The translations under genes were made by a program, and so were the position numbers. From contig CAKTHE010000003.1 of NCBI GenBank assembly GCA_934563745.1, forward strand, positions 1 through 64,000: DNA of 64,000 nucleotides, written 5' to 3'. A model generated the notes under the pieces. The model saw only the letters and a program-made list of their open reading frames with translations. It was not told the DNA's origin and ran no database searches. How positions within the stretch are numbered: the first letter of the stretch is position 1; every line of letters starts with the position of its first letter. This document shows positions 35,168 through 42,289 of the stretch, piece after piece. The stretch comes from an uncultured Dysosmobacter sp. GTDB taxonomy: Bacteria > Bacillota > Clostridia > Oscillospirales > Oscillospiraceae.

Positions 35168-35442
35168 AAAAAAAGCCCTGCCCCATATCTGGGACAAGAC
35201 TGAACGTTCCTGCGGTACCACCCAAGTTGATGCAAAGCATCCGCTTTTCTCACATACTGACATATGTGCCGACTGGATAACGGGTTCGGATCCCGGCAGG
35301 TGCTACTCGCCTTTCGGCTTTGGGCTGCCCTCACAAGGCCATTCATCCGTCCGGACTCTGCCGCAATCCCACCGCCTGCGGCTCTCTGAAAGGTTGCCTG
35401 ACTGACTACTCTTCTTGCTCAAAGGTTTTTCTTAATGAAATT
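35168..35442 (-). ncRNA. T-box leader, tryptophan specifier
   Basis: On the minus strand the leader shows the AGAGAGCC segment of stem I, then GATGAATGGCCTTGTGAGGG with TGG (35341-35339) as the specifier codon, then CGAAAGGCGAGTAG. The diagnostic T-box sequence AACTTGGGTGGTACCGC is at 35228-35212. A terminator follows: GTCTTGTCCC pairs with GGGGCAGGGC, then T7 (35174-35168). Uncharged tRNA-Trp would stabilise the antiterminator and switch on the trpXYZ-type importer. Confidence 0.93.
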
Positions 35443-35448
35443 GTTTGC

Positions 35449-35477
35449 ATTATAAAACGGGATGGCCCGGCTGTCAA
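35449..35477 (-). promoter_or_regulatory. Promoter of T-box/trpXYZ operon
   Basis: Perfect consensus on the minus strand: TTGACA (35477-35472), 17-base spacer, TATAAT (35454-35449). Confidence 0.92.
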
Positions 35478-35497
35478 GAGAAATTTTGCACAAAGTT

Positions 35498-35527
35498 CCC
35501 TCCCGGCTCCGGCGGAGCCGGGAGGGA
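35498..35527 (-). terminator. Probable terminator after the D-2-hydroxyacid dehydrogenase
   Basis: CCCTCCCGGCTCC and GGAGCCGGGAGGG form a 13-14 bp stem with loop GGC. The tail on the minus strand, AACTTTG, is a poor T tract, so termination may be partial. Confidence 0.5.
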
Positions 35528-35532
35528 CACCG

Positions 35533-36516
35533 TCAGGTCAGCAGTGTGGGGCAGGTACCGGTTTCGATCAGTTGGCACAGCGTCCGCAGGGAACCGCCGG
35601 CCATGGCGTCCACGGCGTCGTCGGTGTAGAAGGCCATATGGCCGGTCAGCACCACGTTGGGAAACTGCTGCAGATAGGCGATCTGCGGATGCGGGGGCGG
35701 TCCGGCCCGGTGGTCGGCATTGAGCACGCACTGCTCGCCCTCAATGGTGTCCAGGCCCACGCCGCCGATCCGGCCGGATTCCAGCCCCTGGATCAGAGCG
35801 GCCGTATCCACCATTTCCCCGCGGGAGCTGTTGATCAGCACCACGCCCGGCTTCATTTTGGCGATGCTTTCGGCGTTGATCATGTGATAGGTGCTTTCCA
35901 GCAGGGGTAGGTGCAGCGTGACCACATCGCTTTCCCGATACAGAGTGTCCAGGTCGACATACGCGGCACAGTCCCGGATGGCCGGGTTTTCCTTCAGGTC
36001 ATAGGCCAGAAGCCGGCAGCCGAAGCCGCTGAGATTCCGCACCACGGTGGAGCCGATCCAGCCGGTGCCGATGACGCCCACCGTCAGATCCTTCAGCTCC
36101 CGGCCCCGCAGGCCCTTGAGCTCGTAGTCCTGGATCTGGCTGCGCTGAAGCGCCTGCTTGAGCTTGCGCAGCACCACCAGGATCAGCATGACGGCGAAGT
36201 CGGCGACGCCGTTGGGCCCGTACTTGCAGTTGCAGACCTTCAGCCCCAATTCCTTGGCGCAGGCAAGGTCAATGTGGTCATACCCGATGATGCGGGTGCC
36301 CAGACAGGTGACACCCATACGCTGAAGACCGGTCAGGACCGGCGCGTCGATCCGGGTATAGCCCAGGAAGCTGACGCCCTGGCAGCCCTCTGCCAGGTGC
36401 AGGGTCTCCGGCGTCAGATGCTGGTCGGTCTCCACCAGGGTGCAGCCCAGCTCTTTGGCGGCAGCGTGAAGAGAGGCGCATTCGTCCTCCCGCAGATCAT
36501 AAACGGCAATTTTCAT
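35533..36516 (-). CDS. D-2-hydroxyacid dehydrogenase (D-lactate dehydrogenase-like)
   Basis: This 327-residue NAD-dependent enzyme has the Rossmann motif GVIGTGWIGSTVVRNL, the substrate Arg in NSSRGEMVDT, the catalytic Glu in DTIEGE and the catalytic His in TGHMAFYTDDAV. These features match D-LDH and VanH-like enzymes, which reduce pyruvate to D-lactate. Two Rex-like boxes flank its promoter, which supports an NADH-regenerating fermentative role. It is one gene on its own. Hydroxyisocaproate or another alpha-keto acid as substrate cannot be excluded. Confidence 0.87.
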   Translation of the reverse strand: MKIAVYDLREDECASLHAAAKELGCTLVETDQHLTPETLHLAEGCQGVSFLGYTRIDAPVLTGLQRMGVTCLGTRIIGYDHIDLACAKELGLKVCNCKYGPNGVADFAVMLILVVLRKLKQALQRSQIQDYELKGLRGRELKDLTVGVIGTGWIGSTVVRNLSGFGCRLLAYDLKENPAIRDCAAYVDLDTLYRESDVVTLHLPLLESTYHMINAESIAKMKPGVVLINSSRGEMVDTAALIQGLESGRIGGVGLDTIEGEQCVLNADHRAGPPPHPQIAYLQQFPNVVLTGHMAFYTDDAVDAMAGGSLRTLCQLIETGTCPTLLT

Positions 36517-36544
36517 GAGAAGACCTCCGATGGTTTCGAGATGA

Positions 36545-36562
36545 TTGATAAAGTTTTAACGA
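36545..36562. promoter_or_regulatory. Rex-like operator, promoter-proximal
   Basis: TTGATAAAGTTTTAACGA resembles the Rex consensus TTGTTAA-N4-TTAACAA with two mismatches. It sits immediately downstream of the predicted start point. Confidence 0.55.
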
Positions 36563-36570
36563 ATGGATTC

Positions 36571-36599
36571 AGCATACAGGACGCGGGAGGAAAAGTCAA
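36571..36599 (-). promoter_or_regulatory. Promoter of D-2-hydroxyacid dehydrogenase gene
   Basis: TTGACT (36599-36594), 17-base spacer, TATGCT (36576-36571) on the minus strand. Confidence 0.8.
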
Positions 36600-36606
36600 T
36601 AGGAAA

Positions 36607-36624
36607 TTGATAATTTTTTAACAA
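36607..36624. promoter_or_regulatory. Rex-like operator, upstream site
   Basis: TTGATAATTTTTTAACAA matches the Rex consensus TTGTTAA-N4-TTAACAA with one mismatch and lies just upstream of the -35 box. Confidence 0.65.
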
Positions 36625-36717
36625 CTTGAAAGAAGCGGTTTTCCAGTCAGGGGCTTGTTGTGAAAAAAGCGGCGAATCCGGCGGTAAAAAACCGGCAAAA
36701 AGCCGAAAAAAGAGCGA

Positions 36718-36746
36718 TTGACTTTCCGAAATCCCCGTGCTACACT
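36718..36746 (+). promoter_or_regulatory. Promoter of the pyrG leader
   Basis: TTGACT (36718-36723), 17-base spacer, TACACT (36741-36746). Confidence 0.75.
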
Positions 36747-36752
36747 AGCAAA

Positions 36753-36912
36753 GTATTTTAGCGCTCAGACGGCAGCGGTTTGCGGCAAGGAAGCCGCAAG
36801 GAGGCAGCGCCGGCAGCAAGAATCAAGAGGCGACACCGCGGATCGCAGCTGAGAGCCCTTACCCAAGGGACTTTTAGCCGCAAAATGGTCCGACGGTGCT
36901 TTTTTGTTTTTC
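36753..36912 (+). promoter_or_regulatory. Structured attenuator-like leader upstream of pyrG
   Basis: A first hairpin pairs TTGCGGC (36780-36786) with GCCGCAA (36793-36799). Further on, CACCGCGGATC pairs with GGTCCG-A-CGGTG across a 43-base region and is followed by CTTTTTTGTTTTT near 36899-36912, an intrinsic terminator. A second GCCGCAAAA lies just before the terminator's 3' arm and can pair with the same TTTGCGGC, giving a possible alternative fold. I do not recognise a known riboswitch class, a PyrR site or a T-box here. The B. subtilis pyrG initiator (GGGC) is not evident. Confidence 0.6.
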
Positions 36913-37016
36913 AGCGGGGTCCCGCCCGGGCGTTTCCGCACCGATGCGGCGGCAAGCGGGATCGAACGAATCAGTGATGAATCAGTAATGATGAGAATGA
37001 TACGGAGGAGAGAGCG

Positions 37017-38621
37017 ATGGCGACGAAATTTGTATTTGTGACCGGCGGTGTGGTGTCCGGCCTGGGCAAGGGAATCTGCGCAGCATCTTTGGGACGGCTG
37101 CTCAAGCAGCGGGGCCTCAGTGTCCGCAACCAGAAGTTTGACCCGTATATCAATGTGGATCCGGGTACCATGAGCCCTTATCAGCACGGCGAGGTTTTTG
37201 TAACGGACGACGGGGCGGAGACGGATCTGGACCTGGGCCATTACGAGCGCTTTGTGGACGAAAACCTTTCCGGGAATTCCTCCGTTTCCTCCGGCAAGGT
37301 ATACTGGAATGTGCTTAACCGGGAGCGCCGGGGCGACTATCTGGGCGCCACGGTGCAGATCATTCCGCATATTACCAATGAGATCAAAAGCCGGATCTAT
37401 TCCATGGAGGCGCCGGATGTGGACGTGGTCATCACGGAGATCGGCGGCACCGTGGGCGACATCGAAAGCCAGCCCTTCCTGGAGGCTATCCGTCAGGTGG
37501 CGGCGGAGCGGGGCCGGGGGAACGTGGTGTTCATTCACGTGCCCCTGATCGTTCAGATCCCGGGCACCGGCGAGCTCAAATCCAAGCCCACGCAGCACTC
37601 CGTAAAGGAGCTTTTGAGCCTGGGGATCCAGCCGGATATTCTGGTGTGCCGCTGCGACACGCCCATCAGCGAGGACATTCGCCGCAAGATCGCGCTGTTC
37701 TGCAACGTAAGTCCGGAGTGCGTGATCCAGAACCGCACGGCCGAGACGCTCTATGAGGTGCCGCTGCTGATGGCCCATGAGGGGCTGGACGCGGTGGTGT
37801 GCCGGAAGCTGGGCCTGCAGACGCCGGCACCGGACCTGCGGGAGTGGAGCGCCATGGTACGCCGGGTCAAGGCGGCCCATAAGCATGTGGAGATCGCCCT
37901 GGTGGGGAAGTATACGCAGCTGCATGACGCATATTTGTCTGTTGTGGAGGCGCTTGCCCACGCAGGGACGGAAAACGACGCAATTGTGACGATCCGCTGG
38001 GTGGATTCGGAGACGCTGAACGCCGGAAATGTGACGGAGCAGCTGGCCGGTGTCAGCGGCGTGCTGGTGCCCGGCGGCTTCGGGGATCGGGGCATTGAGG
38101 GCATGATCACCGCCGTGCAGTATGCCCGGGAAAATGGGGTGCCGTATTTCGGCATCTGCCTGGGCATGCAGATGGCTGTGATCGAGTTTGCCCGGCATGT
38201 GGCCGGCTTTGCGGATGCCAATTCCGCGGAATTTTCCGAGAGCACAAAGCATCCGGTCATCGCGCTGATGCCCGATCAGGTGAATATCACGGACAAGGGC
38301 GGCACCATGCGCCTGGGCAAATACCCCTGTGTGCTGCTGGAGGGCAGCCGCAGCCGGGAGCTGTACGGCGCGGCGGAGATCTCCGAGCGGCACCGCCATC
38401 GCTTTGAGTTCAACAATGAATACCGGGAGGCGCTGCAGGAGAAGGGGCTGCTGCTGGCAGGCCTGTCGCCCAACGGCCGCCTGGTGGAGATCGTGGAGCT
38501 GCCGGATCACCCCTGGTTTGTGGGCGTGCAGTTCCATCCGGAATTCAAAAGCCGCCCCAACCGGGCGCACCGCCTGTTTTACGGCTTTATCCGTGCGGCG
38601 GTCAAGCGCAGCGGACAGTAA
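37017..38621 (+). CDS. pyrG: CTP synthase
   Basis: This 534-residue enzyme makes CTP from UTP, ATP and glutamine. The N-terminal synthetase domain starts [20 protein letters not shown], with [17 protein letters not shown]. The C-terminal glutaminase domain has the nucleophile in [14 protein letters not shown] and the His-Glu pair in QFHPEF. Length and motifs are normal. ATG at 37017 follows GGAGGAGAGAGCG. The structured leader with a terminator upstream suggests control by premature termination. The M24 peptidase gene follows after 27 bases. Confidence 0.96.
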   Translation: MATKFVFVTGGVVSGLGKGICAASLGRLLKQRGLSVRNQKFDPYINVDPGTMSPYQHGEVFVTDDGAETDLDLGHYERFVDENLSGNSSVSSGKVYWNVLNRERRGDYLGATVQIIPHITNEIKSRIYSMEAPDVDVVITEIGGTVGDIESQPFLEAIRQVAAERGRGNVVFIHVPLIVQIPGTGELKSKPTQHSVKELLSLGIQPDILVCRCDTPISEDIRRKIALFCNVSPECVIQNRTAETLYEVPLLMAHEGLDAVVCRKLGLQTPAPDLREWSAMVRRVKAAHKHVEIALVGKYTQLHDAYLSVVEALAHAGTENDAIVTIRWVDSETLNAGNVTEQLAGVSGVLVPGGFGDRGIEGMITAVQYARENGVPYFGICLGMQMAVIEFARHVAGFADANSAEFSESTKHPVIALMPDQVNITDKGGTMRLGKYPCVLLEGSRSRELYGAAEISERHRHRFEFNNEYREALQEKGLLLAGLSPNGRLVEIVELPDHPWFVGVQFHPEFKSRPNRAHRLFYGFIRAAVKRSGQ

Positions 38622-38648
38622 GACGGACGCAAAGGGAGGAAGCGTTTT

Positions 38649-39725
38649 ATGGATCATTTTCAGCGGATCGCGGCAGAGCTTCCGCGCCGCGGCCTGGACG
38701 CCATGCTGCTGACCGGAGAGGCCAACCGCTTCTACGCCTCCGGTTTTCATTCCACCGGCGGAGACGGCGTGGCATTGGTGACGCCGAAAAAGTGCTATTA
38801 TTTTACGGACTCCCGCTATACGGAGGCAGCCGGCCGCGCGGTCCGGAACGCAGAGATCCGGGAGGTGGGCCGGGGCCGGGGATACGGCGCCCTGACCCGG
38901 GAGGCCCTGGTGGAGCAGGGGGCGGTCCGGGTCGGCTTTGAGGACACGGTGATGAGCGTCCGGGAGTATGCCGCCTACGCCAAGGCGCTGCCGGGGATCG
39001 AGCTGGTCGCCGCGTCGGATCTGATGTCCGGCCTGCGCCAGAGCAAGGACGCCCAGGAGCTTGCCTGTATGGAGCGGGCCCAGCGCATTGCAGAGGCGGC
39101 CCTGGACCAAATCCTGACGGAGATCCGCCCCGGCGTTACGGAGCGGGAGATCGCGGCCCGGCTGCAGTATTTGATGCTCAGCGGCGGGGCGGAAAATATG
39201 TCCTTTGACCCCATTGTGGTCTCCGGCCCCAACGGAAGCCTTCCCCATGGGGTGCCCGGCGACCGGAAGATCGGCAGCGGCGAGTTTGTGACGATGGATT
39301 TTGGCTGTATTGCCGGAGGCTATTGTTCGGATATGACCCGCACGGTGGCGGTGGGTGCCGTGTCGGACGAGATGGTCCGGGTGTATGAGACCGTGCTGCA
39401 GGCGCAGCTGGCGGGGATCGCCGCGGCCCGTCCCGGCGCCACCGGAAAAGCGGTGGACGGCGCCGCCCGCGCCGTGATCGAGGCGGCGGGATACGGCCCC
39501 TATTTCGGCCACAGCTTCGGCCACAGCGTGGGTGTGGAGATTCATGAGGCGCCCAACGCGACGCCGGGCAATGAGGAGCCGCTGCCGGAGGGGGCGGTGA
39601 TCTCGGCGGAGCCGGGCATCTATCTGCCCGGCCGCTTCGGTGTGCGGATTGAAGATGTGGTCTGCCTGAAGGGACAGGGCTGCATCAATCTGACCCGGGC
39701 CCCCAAGAAGCTTTTGATCCTGTAA
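38649..39725 (+). CDS. M24 family aminopeptidase (Xaa-Pro peptidase type)
   Basis: This 358-residue protein has an N-terminal creatinase-like domain (MLLTGEANRFYASGFHST) and a C-terminal pita-bread metallopeptidase domain. The five dimetal ligands are visible: two Asp in VTMDFGCIAGGYCSDMTRT, His in FGHSFGHSVG, Glu in ISAEPGIYLPG, and Glu in FGVRIEDVV. It likely removes N-terminal residues preceding proline in peptides. It is the last gene before a strong terminator. Confidence 0.92.
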   Translation: MDHFQRIAAELPRRGLDAMLLTGEANRFYASGFHSTGGDGVALVTPKKCYYFTDSRYTEAAGRAVRNAEIREVGRGRGYGALTREALVEQGAVRVGFEDTVMSVREYAAYAKALPGIELVAASDLMSGLRQSKDAQELACMERAQRIAEAALDQILTEIRPGVTEREIAARLQYLMLSGGAENMSFDPIVVSGPNGSLPHGVPGDRKIGSGEFVTMDFGCIAGGYCSDMTRTVAVGAVSDEMVRVYETVLQAQLAGIAAARPGATGKAVDGAARAVIEAAGYGPYFGHSFGHSVGVEIHEAPNATPGNEEPLPEGAVISAEPGIYLPGRFGVRIEDVVCLKGQGCINLTRAPKKLLIL

Positions 39726-39739
39726 TTGAAAAAGATGAC

Positions 39740-39787
39740 CCCCGGCGGGGCGGAGCGGCGATTTGGCTGCTCCGCCCCGCTGTTTTT
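39740..39787 (+). terminator. Terminator after M24 peptidase, copy A of a repeated element
   Basis: GCGGGGCGGAGC and GCTCCGCCCCGC form a 12-bp stem around a 12-base loop, followed by TGTTTTT. A copy with three differences in 43 bases lies at 50697-50746 in the same orientation. Confidence 0.9.
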
Positions 39788-39886
39788 ATGGGGCCGGCTG
39801 CACGAAGGATCAAGGCATTGTACGAGTTAGACAAAACTAACTAAATGGATGCGGGAAATTTGATGAATCTGCACGAATGCGGGGCG

Positions 39887-39919
39887 TGCCCAGTTGGGAA
39901 GCAGATATGCCCAGTTGGG
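39887..39919. promoter_or_regulatory. Tandem direct repeats, probable LytTR-type binding sites
   Basis: TGCCCAGTTGGG occurs at 39887-39898 and again at 39908-39919, a period of exactly 21 bp. Each contains CCAGTTGGG, which fits the 9-bp LytTR consensus (AgrA type: ACAGTTAAG pairs with 12-bp spacing) at 8 of 9 positions. A related pair precedes the LytTR regulator gene at 48493-48522. Confidence 0.65.
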
Positions 39920-39928
39920 GGAAAGCCA

Positions 39929-39957
39929 TTGTAATTTGGATAGGCGTGTGCCATGTT
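39929..39957 (+). promoter_or_regulatory. Possible activator-dependent promoter
   Basis: TTGTAA (39929-39934), 17-base spacer, CATGTT (39952-39957). The -10 is poor, as in promoters that need an activator bound upstream; the repeats end 9 bases before the -35. Confidence 0.4.
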
Positions 39958-40218
39958 CATACCATGAGGGGGCCCGCAGGGCCGGGAAGAGGGCTTTTCA
40001 TGCGGCCGGGGGTCTCCCTCATCAAAGTTCCCGCAAATATGAAGTGAGGAGTGAAAAGAAGAGAGGAGTGAGCGCCCCGGCCGGCCGATCCGGCCTTTCG
40101 GCAGACCCGGCATCCGGTCCGGGCTGCGCCCCGTGAAGACCTGAATTCCCATTTCCGCACGATACCGCGCCGATGACCCAAAGCATCGGTAAAGCAAACG
40201 CAGAAAGGAAAGAAGATC

Positions 40219-42087
40219 ATGAAGAAATTATTAGCTCTGATTCTGACTCTGGCAGCGGTTTTGACACTGTTCACCGGCTGCGGCACCAAACCCGCCGCTC
40301 CGGGCGGAGATTCCTCCAAGGAAGAGGATAAGATCGAAGAGGTGGGCTATACGGCCCCCGCTGCCCCCCGCAGCGGCGTGTTCGAGCCCTTTGGCGCCGA
40401 ATTTTTCAATAACGGCGGCTTTAACGTTCCCGGCAGCACCTTCCAGCCTTCCCGCCCGGATACGAAGGGCACCCGGTTTGAGCCGGTGGAAGTATTCAAG
40501 AACGTGTACTTCATCGGCGATACCTGGGTGTGCTGCCTGCTGTATGTGACCGATCAGGGCAATATCGTGATGTGGGATGCCCTGGAGTATGAGGAGGATT
40601 ATGAGGAGATCCTGCTGCCGGATATGCAGAAGCTGGGCCTGGATCCGGCCAAGATCACCACGGTTTTCCTTTCTCACGGGCATTTCGATCATATCGGCCT
40701 GGCCGGCCACCTGGAGAATTCCAACGGCGCGCAGGTTTACATTGATAAGGGCGATGAAGAGCTGATGCTCTCCAACGCGGAGCGCTATGCCGAAAGCGGG
40801 ACCAAGCTTCCGGAAAACTATAAGTTCTATGAGGATGGCCAGACCATCACGGTGGACAACACCACCTGGACATTCACCCATACCCCTGGCCACACGGCCG
40901 GCTCCACCAGCTTTTTGCTGGACGTGGTGGACTTTGACGGCAACCCGCATAAGCTTTGCTGCTGGGGCGGCACGTCCGCACCCCGTGACGCCGAGGGGAC
41001 CCGGACCTATCTGGACTCCGTGCTGAAGTATCGGGAATTCATCAAGGAATGCGGCGCCGACTCGTTCCTGTCCATGCATCCCTTTGTGGACTACTCGGTG
41101 GAGAATACCACGGCTGTCCGGGAATCCGGCAGCTCGGACGCTCTGATCAAGACGGCCGACGAAATGGACTTCTTTATGCAGGGCCTCTATGTCTATGCCA
41201 CCGGCAAGGGCAAGCTGGCCCAGGACGGGATCAGCGAGTTTACCAACGAGGGCTATAACTGCCGCGTGCTGTCCTGGCCGTACCTGATCCAGATCCCCGA
41301 ATACGATCTGGGCGTGCCCTCGATCTTCAAGGACGAGGCCGTGGATGCCAAGATTTTGGATGACGTCTATCTGATCGGAAACGGTACCGACGCCACGCTG
41401 GTGTTTGACACCACGGACGGGATCGTGCTGATCGACGCCATGACCAGCAACGACGACTTTACGGATATCGTGCTGCCGGCCATGCAGGGCCACGGCCTGG
41501 ATCCCGCGAAGATTCAGGCGGTCTATCTGACGCACGGCCACGCGGATAAATACGGCTTTGCCAACTACCTCAAGGAAACCTACGGCGCGGTGATCTACAT
41601 GAGCGACGCCGACAAGGCGACGGCCGAGGCGGTGTATGCCGCTGCCGTGGCTGCCGGCAAGACCACGGCCGTGCCCGATAGCGAGAATCTGGCAGAGGGC
41701 GCCGTTACCCACGGCCAGTTCACCTTCAACTGGTATGCGACCCCCGGCCACACCAAGGGCACCATGTCCTTCACCGTCAACGTCAGCGTTAACGGCAAGG
41801 AGCATGTGGCGGCGCTGTGGGGCGGCGGCGAGTACGACTACGCTAAATCCGCGCTGGAGGACTACCTTGCCTCCATCGATAAATTCATCGGAATCTGCGA
41901 AAAGGCCAGTGCGGATGTGCTGGTTGCAACGCACCCCTACTTCAACTATTCCGTGGAGAAGATCCACGACATGAGCAAGGGCGATGCAGAGGCCTTCGTG
42001 CTAGATGATGTGAACACCAACGTGATCTTTGCACTCAAGTGCATCAAGCTGGCAACGCAGTATAAGCTGACCTATTACTCCGTGTAA
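40219..42087 (+). CDS. Lipoprotein with two metallo-beta-lactamase-fold domains
   Basis: This 622-residue protein has a lipoprotein signal (LLALILTLAAVLTLFTGC) and a charged linker. Domain 1 spans about residues 90-340 and carries an intact zinc motif HGHFDH (153-158) and TPGHTAGS. Domain 2 spans about 375-610 and carries HGHADK (439-444) and TPGHTKGT, so the last His of the HxHxDH motif is Lys. The two halves look like a tandem duplication of a subclass B3-like fold. It should sit on the outer face of the membrane. The substrate is unknown. It has LytTR-like sites upstream and lies at the start of the SPFH/P-ATPase block. Confidence 0.85.
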   Translation: MKKLLALILTLAAVLTLFTGCGTKPAAPGGDSSKEEDKIEEVGYTAPAAPRSGVFEPFGAEFFNNGGFNVPGSTFQPSRPDTKGTRFEPVEVFKNVYFIGDTWVCCLLYVTDQGNIVMWDALEYEEDYEEILLPDMQKLGLDPAKITTVFLSHGHFDHIGLAGHLENSNGAQVYIDKGDEELMLSNAERYAESGTKLPENYKFYEDGQTITVDNTTWTFTHTPGHTAGSTSFLLDVVDFDGNPHKLCCWGGTSAPRDAEGTRTYLDSVLKYREFIKECGADSFLSMHPFVDYSVENTTAVRESGSSDALIKTADEMDFFMQGLYVYATGKGKLAQDGISEFTNEGYNCRVLSWPYLIQIPEYDLGVPSIFKDEAVDAKILDDVYLIGNGTDATLVFDTTDGIVLIDAMTSNDDFTDIVLPAMQGHGLDPAKIQAVYLTHGHADKYGFANYLKETYGAVIYMSDADKATAEAVYAAAVAAGKTTAVPDSENLAEGAVTHGQFTFNWYATPGHTKGTMSFTVNVSVNGKEHVAALWGGGEYDYAKSALEDYLASIDKFIGICEKASADVLVATHPYFNYSVEKIHDMSKGDAEAFVLDDVNTNVIFALKCIKLATQYKLTYYSV

Positions 42088-42098
42088 AAGCAGCGTGC

Positions 42099-42133
42099 GG
42101 CCCACGCGGTCTGCCATGCCGACCGCGTGGCTT
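42099..42133 (+). terminator. Hairpin after the MBL lipoprotein gene
   Basis: CCACGCGGTC pairs with GACCGCGTGG around a 9-base loop. It has only a weak CTTCT tail, so termination is uncertain. Confidence 0.45.
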
Positions 42134-42211
42134 CTGCATCGCTGAAGGCGGTCCGGGACCGTGGGGCGTTTAAACGGCCGGAACCGGTTTGCTGATTCGG
42201 ATACAGAACCT

Positions 42212-42239
42212 GTAAGGGCGCCCGCTGCGGCGCCCTTAC
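42212..42239 (+). repeat. Hairpin upstream of the SPFH operon
   Basis: GTAAGGGCGCC pairs with GGCGCCCTTAC in the spacer before the SPFH operon. There is no T tract; it may be a 5' UTR stabiliser or a boundary element. Confidence 0.5.
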
Positions 42240-42289
42240 GTCTTCAGAAAGGAACGGCCCGTCCGGAGAGACGGACTGGAGGTGCAACC

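Larger units (their letters stand above)
39788..40218. other. Regulatory intergenic region before the MBL lipoprotein gene
   Basis: No gene is supported. It contains an inverted repeat AGTTAG-N6-CTAACT (39825-39842), paired 12-bp direct repeats (39887-39919), a possible activator-dependent promoter (39929-39957), and a CCGATG/CATCGG hairpin near 40171-40190. Confidence 0.6.

Noticed and set aside
36780..36977. 65-codon frame within the pyrG leader
   Set aside because: TTG start without ribosome binding site, Arg-rich noise, and it overlaps the terminator structure.
36765..39545. 926-codon open frame antisense to pyrG and the M24 peptidase
   Set aside because: It crosses two well supported genes, a terminator and a promoter; composition is shadow-like.
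39825..39842. DtxR/IdeR-type iron box
   Set aside because: AGTTAG-N6-CTAACT resembles half of the TTAGGTTAGCCTAACCTAA motif, but the spacer is too long and no iron gene is adjacent.
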